Below, in pieces: positions 1 to 8,689 of a stretch of DNA of 64,000 nucleotides (position 1 is the stretch's first letter; every line of letters starts with the position of its first letter). Position numbers and translations under genes: made by a program. Below the pieces are notes generated by a model. The model made no database searches and was not told where the DNA came from. It saw only the letters and a list, made by a program, of their open reading frames with translations. The DNA is from CADEED01 sp035701825. Its GTDB lineage: Bacteria; Pseudomonadota; Gammaproteobacteria; Steroidobacterales; Steroidobacteraceae. The stretch lies in NCBI GenBank assembly GCA_035701825.1, contig DASSRK010000115.1, positions 1-64,000 of the forward strand, read 5' to 3'.

Positions 1-818
1 GAGCTGCCGCGGCCGCGTCCGCCGCCGTTGTCGTCGTCGCTGGCGAAGCGGCCGCGCTCATCGCGATCGCGTCCGCCGCTGCTGCCGCGCGAGCCTTGTC
101 CACGCTGATGCGCGGCCTCGGAGTGGCCTTCCGGATCGCCGTACCACCCACGACCCTGGCCGGGGCCGCGACCACGGTCATCGTCGTCGCGCGAGTAACT
201 TCCGCGTCCACCTTGTCCACGCTGGCGCGCAGCCTCCGAATGCCCTTCGGAATCGCCGAACCATCCGCGACCCTGTCCCGAGCCGCGCCCCCGGTCATCT
301 TCGTTGCGTGAACTGCGCGACCACTGCCAGCGCTCGCCGCGCCCGCGATCGTCGTAGTCATCGTCATCGGAGGTGAAGCGACCGTACTCGTCCCGTTCGC
401 GTCCCTGCGACTGCGAGCCCCGCGACGAGTAATCATGGTCGTCCTCGTATCGGCCGCCGCCATACCGGCGCTCGTCATCGTCGCCGCGCTCCTGCCGATA
501 GTCACTGAACCGCGGTCCGCTCTCGTACTCATCCGAGCTCGCGCGCGAATACCCGCCGCGTTCGCGGCCGTAGTACTCGCCGCTGTCGTAGCGCGAGCCG
601 TAGTTGCGGTCGCCGTAGTCGTCGAAGTCGGCGCCGCCGTAGTAGCGGCCGCCTTCGCCTTCGCTCATGAACCGGCCGCGATCGTCGCGGGGTGGTTCCT
701 GGCCGCGCCCGTATTGTTCGCGGTCGTCATCGTATCCGCGTCCGCGCTGCTGGCCGCCGCGCGAACTGCTCCTGAATCGTCCTTCCGCATCCCGATTGCG
801 ATCGTAATGGCCTGGCAT
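1..818 (-). CDS. RG/DY-rich KGG-type stress protein (partial, runs off left edge)
   Basis: An open reading frame runs from ATG at 818 to beyond the left edge with no stop, giving at least 272 codons. AAGGAGAC lies just upstream of the ATG. The product is almost entirely low complexity, rich in Arg, Gly, Asp, Tyr and Ser (for example GRYYGGADFDDYGDRNYGSR). It also carries two copies of a KGG-like unit, GWFGDSEGHSEAARQRG and GWYGDPEGHSEAAHQRG, plus repeated [DE]xxGRF[AMT]S units. KGG motifs occur in stress-induced acidophilic repeat proteins, and the GW(F/Y)GDxEGHSEA variant is one I know from proteobacterial stress proteins. The protein is probably disordered and may bind nucleic acid through its RG boxes; that is inference. 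It is divergent from the BON protein at 1173. Confidence 0.8.
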   Translation of the reverse strand, partial: MPGHYDRNRDAEGRFRSSSRGGQQRGRGYDDDREQYGRGQEPPRDDRGRFMSEGEGGRYYGGADFDDYGDRNYGSRYDSGEYYGRERGGYSRASSDEYESGPRFSDYRQERGDDDERRYGGGRYEDDHDYSSRGSQSQGRERDEYGRFTSDDDDYDDRGRGERWQWSRSSRNEDDRGRGSGQGRGWFGDSEGHSEAARQRGQGGRGSYSRDDDDRGRGPGQGRGWYGDPEGHSEAAHQRGQGSRGSSGGRDRDERGRFASDDDNGGGRGRGS

Positions 819-849
819 GTCCGTCTCCTTTGCCTCGTTGAATCACCTG

Positions 850-883
850 TCTGAATTCCATGACGGGAGCAAGTTCCGTTCCC
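850..883 (-). promoter_or_regulatory. Candidate alternative-sigma promoter for the KGG-type gene
   Basis: Read on the minus strand, GGAACTT (877-871) is followed after exactly 16 nt by TCAGA (854-850), a good fit to an RpoE/ECF promoter, about 30 nt upstream of the start codon. The same stretch also fits the sigma-54 GG-N10-GC layout, as GGGAACGGAACTTGCT (883-868). Sequence alone does not decide between the two. Confidence 0.45.
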
Positions 884-1111
884 TTGATTTCGCGCGCGCA
901 TGAAGAAAATGTCATGCGGCACACGTGAGCGATCGCATGAAGAATTTCTGGCGGGGCGCGGGAATCCGCTGGCGCGGCCGCGCGATCAATCCGACGCCGC
1001 GGCCTTGATGCAGATCAACGGCGCCGCCGCGCGGTGCAATTTGTTCCGCGCGGCGTGCAGCGATTGCGCGAAATCCATGGCGCGACTCGCGTGTGGCGTG
1101 CCGCCCGCGCA

Positions 1112-1127
1112 TGGCATGGCACTTGCT
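1112..1127 (+). promoter_or_regulatory. Candidate sigma-54 (-24/-12) promoter for the BON gene
   Basis: TGGCATGGCACTTGCT has GG and GC dinucleotides exactly 10 nt apart and matches the RpoN consensus TGGCAC-N5-TTGCW at every defined position except one (T for the last C of TGGCAC). It ends 45 nt upstream of the start codon at 1173. Confidence 0.5.
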
Positions 1128-1172
1128 CCTCCGAGGACTCCAGCTCCTTTCATCAATCACTGGAGATGAGAA

Positions 1173-2276
1173 ATGGCGAATCGATACCAGGACTATCAAT
1201 CGGGATCCCGTAGGCAGCAGTCCCAGGACTGGCGCAGCGAGGATCGGGACTACGGAGAAGACGAAGGCCAGTCGTCGGTGCGTTCCGGCAGCTATGACGA
1301 AGGCCGTGTGCAGTACGGGCGCGAGCGCGACCGTGATCGTGATCGCGATCGCGAGCGTGACCGCGAGCGGTATGGTCAGCCGGGTGACCAGAGCGGCTCG
1401 ACGGGCCGCAGCTCTGGCTATGGATATGGCGGCTACGGAGATTTCGGCCGCGGTGACTACGGCGGCGGGCGCTCGGGCTGGAGTGGCCAGGATCGCTACG
1501 GGCAGTCGGGATACGGCTCCGGCCAGTATGGCGGGAGCAACTACGAGTCGCGCGGCAACGACTGGCGGGATTCCGGGCGCGGGCGTTGGAGTGGACGCGG
1601 CGGCAGCCAGTACGGCTATGGCGGCTCGAGCAACTGGAACGAGCCGTACGGGGAAGGCCAGCAGTACACCCCGGGCGGCGAGTACGGCGGTAGTCAGAGC
1701 ATGGGCGGCGCAGGCTCGCAGGGCATGGGCGGCTCGCAAGGAGGCCAGGGCACCTACGGCTTCGGCTCGCAGGGAACGCAGGGTAGTTATGGCGGCTCCC
1801 AACCGTACGGTTCGCAGACCCATGGCGGCGGCTACGGATCGCAGGGCAGCTTCGGCGGCTCGCAGAGCATGCAGGGCTACGGCTACGGGCCGCAGGGATA
1901 TGGCGCGCAACAGGCCTCGGGGCAGGGCATGGGCCAGCACCGCGGCAAGGGGCCGAAGGGCTACCAGCGCAGCGACGACCGCATCAAGGAACTGATCTGC
2001 GAGCGGTTGCGCGACGATCCGCACATCGATCCCAGCGAAGTGACCATCAACGTGCAGGGCGGCAAGATCACGCTCGAGGGCACGGTAGATAGTCGCCAGA
2101 CCAAGAACTCGATCGAGGAGATCGCCGAGCAGTTCGGCACGCAGGACGTGCAGAACAACCTGCGCGTGCAGCGCGTCGGCCAGGGCAGCGAGTCGCTGTC
2201 CGCGAAGGGCAAGGGCTCGTCCGGCACCGGCACGAGCGGCGACGACACCTCGTCCACGAAACAGAAACAACACTGA
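1173..2276 (+). CDS. Gly/Tyr/Gln/Ser-rich low-complexity protein with C-terminal BON domain
   Basis: The 367-residue protein starts at ATG 1173 after GGAGATGAGAA. Residues about 1-90 are rich in Arg and Asp, with an alternating DRDRDRDRERDRER tract. Residues about 90-255 are Gly/Tyr/Gln/Ser repeats such as YGSGQYGGSNY and GSQGMGGSQGG, resembling the prion-like region of FUS-family proteins. Residues about 265-330 form a BON domain (RIKELICERLRDDPHID through GGKITLEGTVDSRQTKNSIEE). BON domains bind membranes or other proteins and occur in OsmY-like stress proteins. I see no signal peptide, so a cytoplasmic location is likely. The function of the disordered half is unknown. Confidence 0.85.
   Translation: MANRYQDYQSGSRRQQSQDWRSEDRDYGEDEGQSSVRSGSYDEGRVQYGRERDRDRDRDRERDRERYGQPGDQSGSTGRSSGYGYGGYGDFGRGDYGGGRSGWSGQDRYGQSGYGSGQYGGSNYESRGNDWRDSGRGRWSGRGGSQYGYGGSSNWNEPYGEGQQYTPGGEYGGSQSMGGAGSQGMGGSQGGQGTYGFGSQGTQGSYGGSQPYGSQTHGGGYGSQGSFGGSQSMQGYGYGPQGYGAQQASGQGMGQHRGKGPKGYQRSDDRIKELICERLRDDPHIDPSEVTINVQGGKITLEGTVDSRQTKNSIEEIAEQFGTQDVQNNLRVQRVGQGSESLSAKGKGSSGTGTSGDDTSSTKQKQH
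1782..1790 (+). repeat. GGTAGTTAT, variant of the polar nonamer
   Basis: Encodes Gly-Ser-Tyr with the uncommon codons GGT, AGT and TAT. The same nonamer recurs at 23812-23820. Confidence 0.4.
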
Positions 2277-2420
2277 CCGTCGAGGCCGTTGCGGGCATCC
2301 ACCGCAACGGCCTCACTTCCTCTCACGATCCACGTGGGGGAATTCCGACCCCGACTGCAGCCGCGCGGCGCGGAATCGTCCGGCAGCGTCGACCTGCGGC
2401 GATCTGCAATCGTGTGTTGC

Positions 2421-3473
2421 ATGAGAATCGCGCAAATCGCACCGCTGGCGGAAAGCGTCCCACCGAAGCTCTACGGTGGCACGGAACGGATCGTCTCCTA
2501 TCTCACCGAGGAACTGGTGCGCCACGGCCACGACGTCACGCTGTTCGCCAGCGGCGATTCGCGCACCGCGGCGGAATTGCATCCGCTGGTCGACAGCGCG
2601 CTGCGGCTCAAGACCGAAGTCCGCGATGCCAATGTGTTCACGATGCTGCAGCTCGAGGAGCTGCGCCTGCGCGCCCACGAGTTCGACGTGCTGCACTTCC
2701 ATCTCGACTATCTGCATTTCCCGCTGTTGCGTGCGTTGGGCCTCGGCAACGCCATCACCACGACGCACGGGCGGCTCGACGTTCCGGGCTATGCGCAGCT
2801 CTTCGGGCACTATGCCGAGTTTCCACTGGTCTCCATTTCGAACGACCAGCGCCGGCCGCTGCCGCGCGCCAACTGGCTGGGCACCGTGCCGCATGGCCTG
2901 CCCTCCAGCGTATGCCGCTTCGAGCCGGTGGCCCGCGGCGGCTACCTGGCATTCCTCGGCCGGATCTCTCCCGAGAAGCGCCCGGACCGCGCCATCGAGA
3001 TCGCGCGGCGCGCGGGCATGCCGTTGCGCATCGCGGCGAAGGTCGACGCCACCGATCGCAAGTATTTCGAGGCCGAGATAGAGCCGCTGCTGGCGCAACC
3101 GCACGTGCAGTTCGTGGGGGAAATCGGCGAGCGCGAGAAGTGCGAGTTCCTCGGTGGCGCGACCGCCCTGTTGTTCCCGATCGACTGGCCGGAACCCTTC
3201 GGGCTGGTCATGATCGAAGCGATGTCCTGCGGCACGCCGTGCGTGGCCTGGCGCGCCGGGTCGGTGCCGGAGATCATCCACGAGGGCAGCAGTGGCTTCA
3301 TCGTCGAGTCTTATGAAGAGGCCGTGGCGGCGGTACATCGCGCCGTCCATCTCGATCGCAGGCTGGTGCGTGCGCAGTTCGAGCGCCACTTCTCGGCGGA
3401 ACGCATGACGCGCGACTACCTGGAGCTGTATCGCCGCGTGGCCGCCACCCGGGCCGGGAAAGTGGCCGCCTGA
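2421..3473 (+). CDS. Glycosyltransferase family 4 protein
   Basis: A GT-B fold retaining glycosyltransferase of 350 residues. I chose ATG 2421 (MRIAQIAPL) because the family begins at this first beta strand; a longer frame from 2289 adds 44 residues of unlikely composition. The N-terminal acceptor domain has PPKLYGGTERIVSYLTEEL (residues 14-32). The C-terminal donor domain has FLGRISPEKRPDRAI near residue 178 and the EX7E motif (E258, E266) in EPFGLVMIEAMSCGTPCVAW. No clear ribosome site precedes 2421. The next gene, an amylo-1,6-glucosidase, starts 14 nt downstream, suggesting a shared role in glycogen-like or osmoprotective glucan metabolism. The donor and acceptor sugars cannot be read from sequence. 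Confidence 0.9.
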   Translation: MRIAQIAPLAESVPPKLYGGTERIVSYLTEELVRHGHDVTLFASGDSRTAAELHPLVDSALRLKTEVRDANVFTMLQLEELRLRAHEFDVLHFHLDYLHFPLLRALGLGNAITTTHGRLDVPGYAQLFGHYAEFPLVSISNDQRRPLPRANWLGTVPHGLPSSVCRFEPVARGGYLAFLGRISPEKRPDRAIEIARRAGMPLRIAAKVDATDRKYFEAEIEPLLAQPHVQFVGEIGEREKCEFLGGATALLFPIDWPEPFGLVMIEAMSCGTPCVAWRAGSVPEIIHEGSSGFIVESYEEAVAAVHRAVHLDRRLVRAQFERHFSAERMTRDYLELYRRVAATRAGKVAA

Positions 3474-3487
3474 GGCCGGACGCTACG

Positions 3488-5671
3488 ATGTCCGCGGATC
3501 CCAGGCCTCGCGACGTCGAGGAGGCGCAGCAACCTTTCTACATTGCGGCGCACGACTCGCTGGTCGACGAGCCGCCGCGCACGCTCAAGCACGGCGACAC
3601 CTTCGCGCTGTTCGACCACTACGGTGATCTCGCCAGCCGCCGCGGCAACACGCTCGGGCTGTATCACCAGGACACGCGGCACCTGTCGCGGCTGAAGCTC
3701 ACCCTCGAGCGGCGCAGCCCGCTGCTGCTGTGCTCCACGGTGCGCACCAACAACGCGGTGCTCGACGTCGATCTCACCAACCCCGACATCCACCAGCAGG
3801 ACGCCATCGTGCTCGCCAAGGACACGGTGCACGTCACGCGCACCAAGTTCCTGTGGAACGGCGGCTGCTACGAGACGGTGATGCTGCGCAACTTCGGCTC
3901 CGAGCCGCTGACCCTGCGCATCGATTTCGACTTCGACGCGGATTTCGCGGACCTGTTCGAGGTGCGTGGCTTCCAGCGCCGGTCGCGCGGCCACATCGGC
4001 GTTAGCACCGAGGGAGCCGACGCCGTGCGTTTCGTGTACGCGGCGCTCGACGGCATTGCGCGCATCACCGACGTGTTCTTCTCGCCCGAGCCGCGCGAGC
4101 TCGCGCCGCGGCATGCGATGCTGATCGTCGAGCTGCCGCCGAAGGAGCACCGCTCGGTGGTGATGTCGGTGCACTGCTCCTCGAACGAGGGCTGGGGCGA
4201 GCGGCGCGTGTTCCGCGCGATGCGCGCGGCGCGCCGCGAATTGCGCGACGCGACGCGCCGCGCCGCGGCGGTCGAGACCTCGAGCGCGCTGGTCAACGAA
4301 GTGCTGTGCCGCGGCATGGCCGACATCAGCATGCTGGTGACCGACACGGAGCACGGACCCTATCCCTACGCGGGCGTGCCCTGGTTCTCGACCGCGTTCG
4401 GCCGCGACGGCATCATCACGGCGATGCAGCTCCTGTGGCTGTATCCCGCGCTCGGTCGCGGCGTGCTGCGCTTCCTCGCGGCCACGCAGGCCACGGAGTT
4501 CGACGCGGCGCGCGATGCCGAGCCCGGCAAGATCCTGCACGAGATGCGCAAGGGCGAGCTCGCCAACCTCGGCGAGGTGCCGTTCGGGCGCTACTACGGT
4601 TCGATCGACTCGACGCCGCTGTTCGTGGCGCTCGCCGGGCAATACTGGCAGCAGACCGGCGACCTGCAGACCATCGAGGCGATCTGGCCGCAGATCCTCG
4701 CGGCGCTCGAATGGATGGATCGCCACGGGGACGCGGATGGCGATGGCTTCCTCGAGTATCGGCGGCGCCGCGACAGCGGCCTGGTGAACCAGGGCTGGAA
4801 GGATTCGAGCGACGCGGTATTCCATGCGGACGGCGAGCTCGCGCCGGCGCCCATCGCGCTGTGCGAGGTGCAGGGATATGCCTATCTCGCGCGCACCGCG
4901 GCCGCGCGTCTCGCCAGCCAGCGCGGCGACACCGCGCTCGCCGCGCAACAGAGCGCGCAGGCGCGCGCGCTGCGCGACAATTTCGAAGCGAGCTTCTGGG
5001 ACGACGAACTCGGCACCTACGTACTGGCGCTCGACGGTGACAAACGGCCTTGCCGGGTACGGGCGTCGAATGCCGGCCAATTGCTGTTCACCGGCATCGT
5101 GGCGCCGGACCGCGCCTGGCGGCTCGCCGAGCTGTTCGCGTCGAGCGAGTTCCTGACGGGGTGGGGCGTGCGCACGCTCAGCGAGCGCGAGCGCCGCTTC
5201 AATCCCGCCTCGTACCACAACGGCTCGATCTGGCCGCATGACAATTCGCTGATCGCGAGGGGCCTTGCGCAGTACGGCCACTCGGATCTCGCGGCGCGCA
5301 TCACCTCGGCGATCTTCGATGCGGCCATCCACATGGATCTGCGGCGCCTGCCGGAGCTCTACTGTGGAATGCGCCGGCGCCGCGACAAGGGACCCATCCT
5401 GTATCCCGTGGCCTGCACGCCGCAGGCCTGGGCCGCGGCGGCGCCGTTCGCGCTGCTGCAAGCCTGCCTCGGACTCGAGATCGATGCCTCGCAGCGGCTG
5501 GTGCGGCTGCGCTATCCGCGCCTGCCCGATGGAATGCAGACGCTCGAAGTGCGCGGGCTGCCGGTCGGCGACGCGCACGTCGACCTGTTGCTGCGCCGTC
5601 ACGGCGATGACGTCGCCGTCAACATCGTGCGACGGCGCGGCGAAGTCGAGGTCGTGACACTGCAGCGCTGA
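3488..5671 (+). CDS. Amylo-alpha-1,6-glucosidase (glycogen debranching-type) protein
   Basis: A 727-residue protein. The N-terminal part (about 35-235) is a GDE_N-type domain: GDTFALFDHYGDLA, then GLYHQDTRHLSRLKL and STVRTNNAVLDVDLTNPD. The rest (about 265-710) is an (alpha/alpha)6 barrel with PWFSTAFGRDGIITAMQLLW near residue 300 and EVPFGRYYGSIDSTPLFV. Such enzymes hydrolyse alpha-1,6 branch linkages, and this bacterial subgroup often sits beside a GT4 gene, as here. No signal peptide is visible. Substrate specificity is inferred only from family. Confidence 0.88.
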   Translation: MSADPRPRDVEEAQQPFYIAAHDSLVDEPPRTLKHGDTFALFDHYGDLASRRGNTLGLYHQDTRHLSRLKLTLERRSPLLLCSTVRTNNAVLDVDLTNPDIHQQDAIVLAKDTVHVTRTKFLWNGGCYETVMLRNFGSEPLTLRIDFDFDADFADLFEVRGFQRRSRGHIGVSTEGADAVRFVYAALDGIARITDVFFSPEPRELAPRHAMLIVELPPKEHRSVVMSVHCSSNEGWGERRVFRAMRAARRELRDATRRAAAVETSSALVNEVLCRGMADISMLVTDTEHGPYPYAGVPWFSTAFGRDGIITAMQLLWLYPALGRGVLRFLAATQATEFDAARDAEPGKILHEMRKGELANLGEVPFGRYYGSIDSTPLFVALAGQYWQQTGDLQTIEAIWPQILAALEWMDRHGDADGDGFLEYRRRRDSGLVNQGWKDSSDAVFHADGELAPAPIALCEVQGYAYLARTAAARLASQRGDTALAAQQSAQARALRDNFEASFWDDELGTYVLALDGDKRPCRVRASNAGQLLFTGIVAPDRAWRLAELFASSEFLTGWGVRTLSERERRFNPASYHNGSIWPHDNSLIARGLAQYGHSDLAARITSAIFDAAIHMDLRRLPELYCGMRRRRDKGPILYPVACTPQAWAAAAPFALLQACLGLEIDASQRLVRLRYPRLPDGMQTLEVRGLPVGDAHVDLLLRRHGDDVAVNIVRRRGEVEVVTLQR

Positions 5672-5793
5672 CGCGTGCTTAACCTGGATCGTAGGGTCAA
5701 TCTCACGCCGGTCGCCGGGCTGCGCCGATGGGGTGGCAGCGCGCCGCGCGTGCAGTCTGGCTACCCAACAATTCACTGCGGCAAGGAGAGCCC

Positions 5794-6585
5794 ATGAATG
5801 CCACTGTCACCCGTCCGTTTGCCATCGTCACCGGCGCCTCGAGCGGCATCGGGTTGGAGCTCGCGCGCGAGGCCGCGCGGCGCGGCTACGACCTGCTGAT
5901 CGCCGCGGATCGGGACCTCGATGGGCCGGCTGCCGACCTGCGCGCCCATGGCGGCACCGTGGTCCCCGTCGAAGCGGACCTCGCGACGCGCGACGGCGTC
6001 GAGACTCTGTATTCCCACGCGAAGAATCGCCGCGTCGACGCCTTGCTCGCCAATGCCGGCCATGGACTCGGCCGGGGATTCCTCGACCAGGAATTCGCCG
6101 AGGTGCAGCACGTGATCAACACCAACATCACCGGCACGCTCGACCTGATCCAGAAAGTGGCGCGCCAGATGCGCCGGCAAGGGGCCGGCAAGATCCTGAT
6201 CACCGGATCGATCGCCGGCTACATGCCCGGCGCTTTCCAGGCCGTGTACAACGGCACCAAGGCCTTCATCGACTCCTTCTCTTATGCGCTGCGCAACGAG
6301 CTCAAGGACACGGGCGTGACCGTGACCTGCCTCATGCCCGGTGCCACCGAGACCGACTTCTTCGAGCGCGCCGATCTCATGGACACCAAGGTGGGCACCG
6401 ATGAGAAGGCCGATCCCGCCGATGTCGCCAAGGCGGGCTTCGAGGCCATGGAGAAGGGCGAGGGCGGCGTGGTCGCCGGCATCGGCAACAAGATCCGCGC
6501 GGCGCTCGCCAACATCGTGCCCGACAGCATGCTCGCCGAGCAGCACCGCAAGATGGCCGAGCCCGGCAGCGCGCGCAACAACTAA
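5794..6585 (+). CDS. SDR family NAD(P)-dependent oxidoreductase
   Basis: A 263-residue classical short-chain dehydrogenase. ATG 5794 follows a clear AAGGAG. The Rossmann cofactor motif TGASSGIG is at residues 13-20, NAG at 87-89, and the catalytic set Ser139, Tyr152, Lys156 lies in ITGSIAGYMPGAFQAVYNGTK. The substrate is unknown. It opens a run of three close genes with the SRPBCC protein (16 nt gap) and the zinc alcohol dehydrogenase, probably one transcript. Confidence 0.92.
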   Translation: MNATVTRPFAIVTGASSGIGLELAREAARRGYDLLIAADRDLDGPAADLRAHGGTVVPVEADLATRDGVETLYSHAKNRRVDALLANAGHGLGRGFLDQEFAEVQHVINTNITGTLDLIQKVARQMRRQGAGKILITGSIAGYMPGAFQAVYNGTKAFIDSFSYALRNELKDTGVTVTCLMPGATETDFFERADLMDTKVGTDEKADPADVAKAGFEAMEKGEGGVVAGIGNKIRAALANIVPDSMLAEQHRKMAEPGSARNN

Positions 6586-6601
6586 CTACCAGGAGCTGGC
6601 C

Positions 6602-7168
6602 ATGGCGGAACGAACTTCCCGTACCCTGGGCGCCGACGCGCCGCTGTCGAGTGCCAAGGATCCCAACCCGGCCGCGAGCGGCCTCGCCGTCGAGGACGAT
6701 GACGACGAGCTGCTCGGCCGCACGGTCTCGATCAATCGCCCGCGCCAGGAGCTCTACGCCTTCTGGCGCGACTTCACCAACCTGCCGTTGTTCATGGAGA
6801 ACATCGAGGCGGTGGAGATCCGCGACGAACGGCGCGCGCACTGGACGGTGCGCGGGCCCGCGAACACCGATCTCGAGTGGGATTCCGTGGTGGTCGAGGA
6901 CGTCCCCGGCGAGATCATCGAGTGGCGCTCGGTGGAGGAGGCCGACGTGAAGAACAGCGGGCGCGTGGAGTTCCGCGACTCGAGCAACGGTCGCGGCACC
7001 GTGGTCACGGTCACCCTCACTTACGATCCCCCGGCAGGCGCACTCGGCAAGGCGTTCGCGAAAGTGTTCCGGCGCGAGCCGAAGATCCAGGCGCGCCAGG
7101 AGCTCAAGCGTTTCAAGCAGCTGATGGAGACGGGCGAGATCCCGACCGCGGAAAGGAGCCTGGCATGA
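6602..7168 (+). CDS. SRPBCC family (polyketide cyclase/dehydrase-like) protein
   Basis: A 188-residue protein starting at ATG 6602 behind CAGGAG. Residues about 45-170 form a START/Bet v1-like SRPBCC domain: GRTVSINRPRQELYAFWRDF, then LPLFMENIEAVEIRD and GRGTVVTVTLTYDPPAG. It ends with FRREPKIQARQELKRFKQLME, typical of the YndB/cyclase subgroup found in stress clusters. The domain binds hydrophobic ligands; the ligand is not known. Its stop overlaps the next gene's start (ATGA), so the two are translationally coupled. Confidence 0.88.
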   Translation: MAERTSRTLGADAPLSSAKDPNPAASGLAVEDDDDELLGRTVSINRPRQELYAFWRDFTNLPLFMENIEAVEIRDERRAHWTVRGPANTDLEWDSVVVEDVPGEIIEWRSVEEADVKNSGRVEFRDSSNGRGTVVTVTLTYDPPAGALGKAFAKVFRREPKIQARQELKRFKQLMETGEIPTAERSLA

Positions 7169-8364
7169 GAGCGCTGACCTGGCAGGGCAAGCAGAACGTG
7201 CGCGTCGAGACGGTGTCCGATCCGGATATCGTCAATCCGCGTGACGCCATCATCCGCATCACGTCCACCGCCATCTGCGGCTCGGACCTGCATCTGTACG
7301 ATCACTACATCCCGGGCATGAAGGATGGCGACGTCCTCGGCCACGAGTTCATGGGCGAGGTGGTCGCGGTGGGCAACAGCAGGCACAAGCTGAAGGTGGG
7401 GCAGCGCGTGGTGGTGCCCTTCGTGATCGCCTGTGGCAACTGCTTCTTCTGCCGCAAGCAGCAGTTCGCGGCCTGCGACAACTCCAACCCCGCGGACAAG
7501 ACCGACGCCAGCGAGATCGCCTACGGCTACCCGATGGCGGCGGCCTTCGGTTACTCGCACCTGACGGGAGGCTACTCGGGCGGACAGGCCGAGTACGTGC
7601 GCGTGCCTTACGCGGACGTCGGTCCCATCGTGGTTCCCGAGGACATCGAGGACGACAAGGTGCTGTTCCTCTCGGACATCCTGCCGACCGGGTGGATGGC
7701 CGCGGTGCACTGCGACATCGAGCCGGGCGACGTGGTCGCGGTCTGGGGCGCGGGCCCGGTGGGCCTGTTCGCGGTGCAGAGCGCATTCCTCCTGGGCGCC
7801 CACCGCGTGATCTGCATCGACCATCATCCGCACCGCCTCGAGCTCGCTCGCGGCCTGGGCGCCGAGGTCATCCACTTCGAGCAGGTCAAGGTGCGCGAGG
7901 CGCTGGCGGAAATGACCGGCGGCATCGGGCCCGACGCCTGCATCGACGCGGTCGGCCTGGAAAGCCACGGCATGGCGCCCGACAACGTCATGGACCATGT
8001 GCTGGTGAAGACCTTCATGGCGACGGACCGCATCCATGCGCTGCGCCAGGTGATCCTCGCGACCCGCAAGGGCGGGCGGGTCTCGATCCCCGGTGTCTAC
8101 GGCGGCATGGCCGACAAGTTCCCGATCGGCGCGCTGATGGAGAAGGGCCTGACGATCAAGAGCGGGCAGACGCATGTGCAGAAATTCATGCCGCAGCTGC
8201 TCGACATGATCCTCGAGGGCAAGATCGACACCACGTTCCTGATCAGCCATCACCTCGATCTCGAGGATGCGGCCGAGGGTTACAAGAACTTCAAGGAGAA
8301 GCAGAACGAGTACACCAAGGTGGTGCTGCGTCCGGGGATGAATCCGCGCAAGCCGCTACATTGA
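7165..8364 (+). CDS. Zinc-dependent alcohol dehydrogenase
   Basis: A 399-residue medium-chain dehydrogenase beginning at ATG 7165, overlapping the previous stop by 4 nt, with AAAGGAG upstream. Catalytic zinc ligands are Cys38 (ICGSDLHLYD) and His60-Glu61 (GHEFMGEVVAVG). Structural zinc ligands are Cys90, Cys93, Cys96 and Cys104. The cofactor motif is GAGPVG. It resembles the glutathione-independent formaldehyde/threonine dehydrogenase-like branch; substrate not assigned. With the SDR and SRPBCC genes it forms a small redox operon. Confidence 0.92.
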   Translation: MRALTWQGKQNVRVETVSDPDIVNPRDAIIRITSTAICGSDLHLYDHYIPGMKDGDVLGHEFMGEVVAVGNSRHKLKVGQRVVVPFVIACGNCFFCRKQQFAACDNSNPADKTDASEIAYGYPMAAAFGYSHLTGGYSGGQAEYVRVPYADVGPIVVPEDIEDDKVLFLSDILPTGWMAAVHCDIEPGDVVAVWGAGPVGLFAVQSAFLLGAHRVICIDHHPHRLELARGLGAEVIHFEQVKVREALAEMTGGIGPDACIDAVGLESHGMAPDNVMDHVLVKTFMATDRIHALRQVILATRKGGRVSIPGVYGGMADKFPIGALMEKGLTIKSGQTHVQKFMPQLLDMILEGKIDTTFLISHHLDLEDAAEGYKNFKEKQNEYTKVVLRPGMNPRKPLH

Positions 8365-8592
8365 CCGGGGCTCGGAATCGAGGATCTCGAAGTAGCCGAC
8401 GTGCTCACCGTGGCGGTCTATCCACAGGTGTTCCCGGTTGGGCTGCAGGCGCTCGCCGTCCCGCAACAATTGGGCGGCGTGCTCCTCGAGCGACAACACC
8501 CCGGGCGCGCGGGCGATGGTGCTGTGGACGATGCGCAACGGGGAAGCCACCGGAACTCCCTGCAGATTCTTGCGGACTATCCACCTGGGCAT
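8356..8592 (-). CDS. Small hypothetical protein
   Basis: A 78-residue frame from ATG 8592 with GAGGGAT about 8 nt upstream. The composition is protein-like (PRWIVRKNLQGVPVASPLRI, then HLWIDRHGEHVGYFEI) without signal or membrane segments. It overlaps the 3' end of the alcohol dehydrogenase tail to tail by 9 nt. I do not recognise a family. A + strand frame over the same region has weaker initiation signals and looks like a shadow. Confidence 0.45.
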   Translation of the reverse strand: MPRWIVRKNLQGVPVASPLRIVHSTIARAPGVLSLEEHAAQLLRDGERLQPNREHLWIDRHGEHVGYFEILDSEPRSM

Positions 8593-8689
8593 GGCGCCGA
8601 TCCCTCACCGTATGACGTCCCTGTCGGAGGCGTGCGCATTCATAGCGCATCCGCGCGCGTTCCACAATCAAGCAGGTTTAAGTAGCTAG

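Larger units (their letters stand above)
819..1172. other. Divergent intergenic region of 354 bp
   Basis: This gap separates the divergent KGG-type and BON genes. It contains candidate promoters for both directions (850-883 and 1112-1127) that share the core ACTTGCTCC. Short open frames here lack ribosome sites and protein-like composition, so I call no gene. Confidence 0.6.

Noticed and set aside
900..1169. Possible small plus-strand gene in the KGG-BON intergenic region
   Set aside because: No ribosome site, overlaps both candidate promoters, and composition is not protein-like.
1680..1930. CRISPR-like or minisatellite repeats of GGCTCGCAGGGC type
   Set aside because: They are the codons of Gly-Ser-Gln repeats in the low-complexity protein, with irregular spacing and no spacers.
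3416..5776. Long minus-strand open frame opposite the amylo-1,6-glucosidase gene
   Set aside because: Arg/Ala/His-rich composition without domains; it is the GC-driven antisense shadow of a well-supported gene.
8401..8685. Plus-strand frame over the 8.4-8.7 kb region
   Set aside because: Weak initiation signals; the minus-strand 78-residue frame has a better ribosome site and composition.
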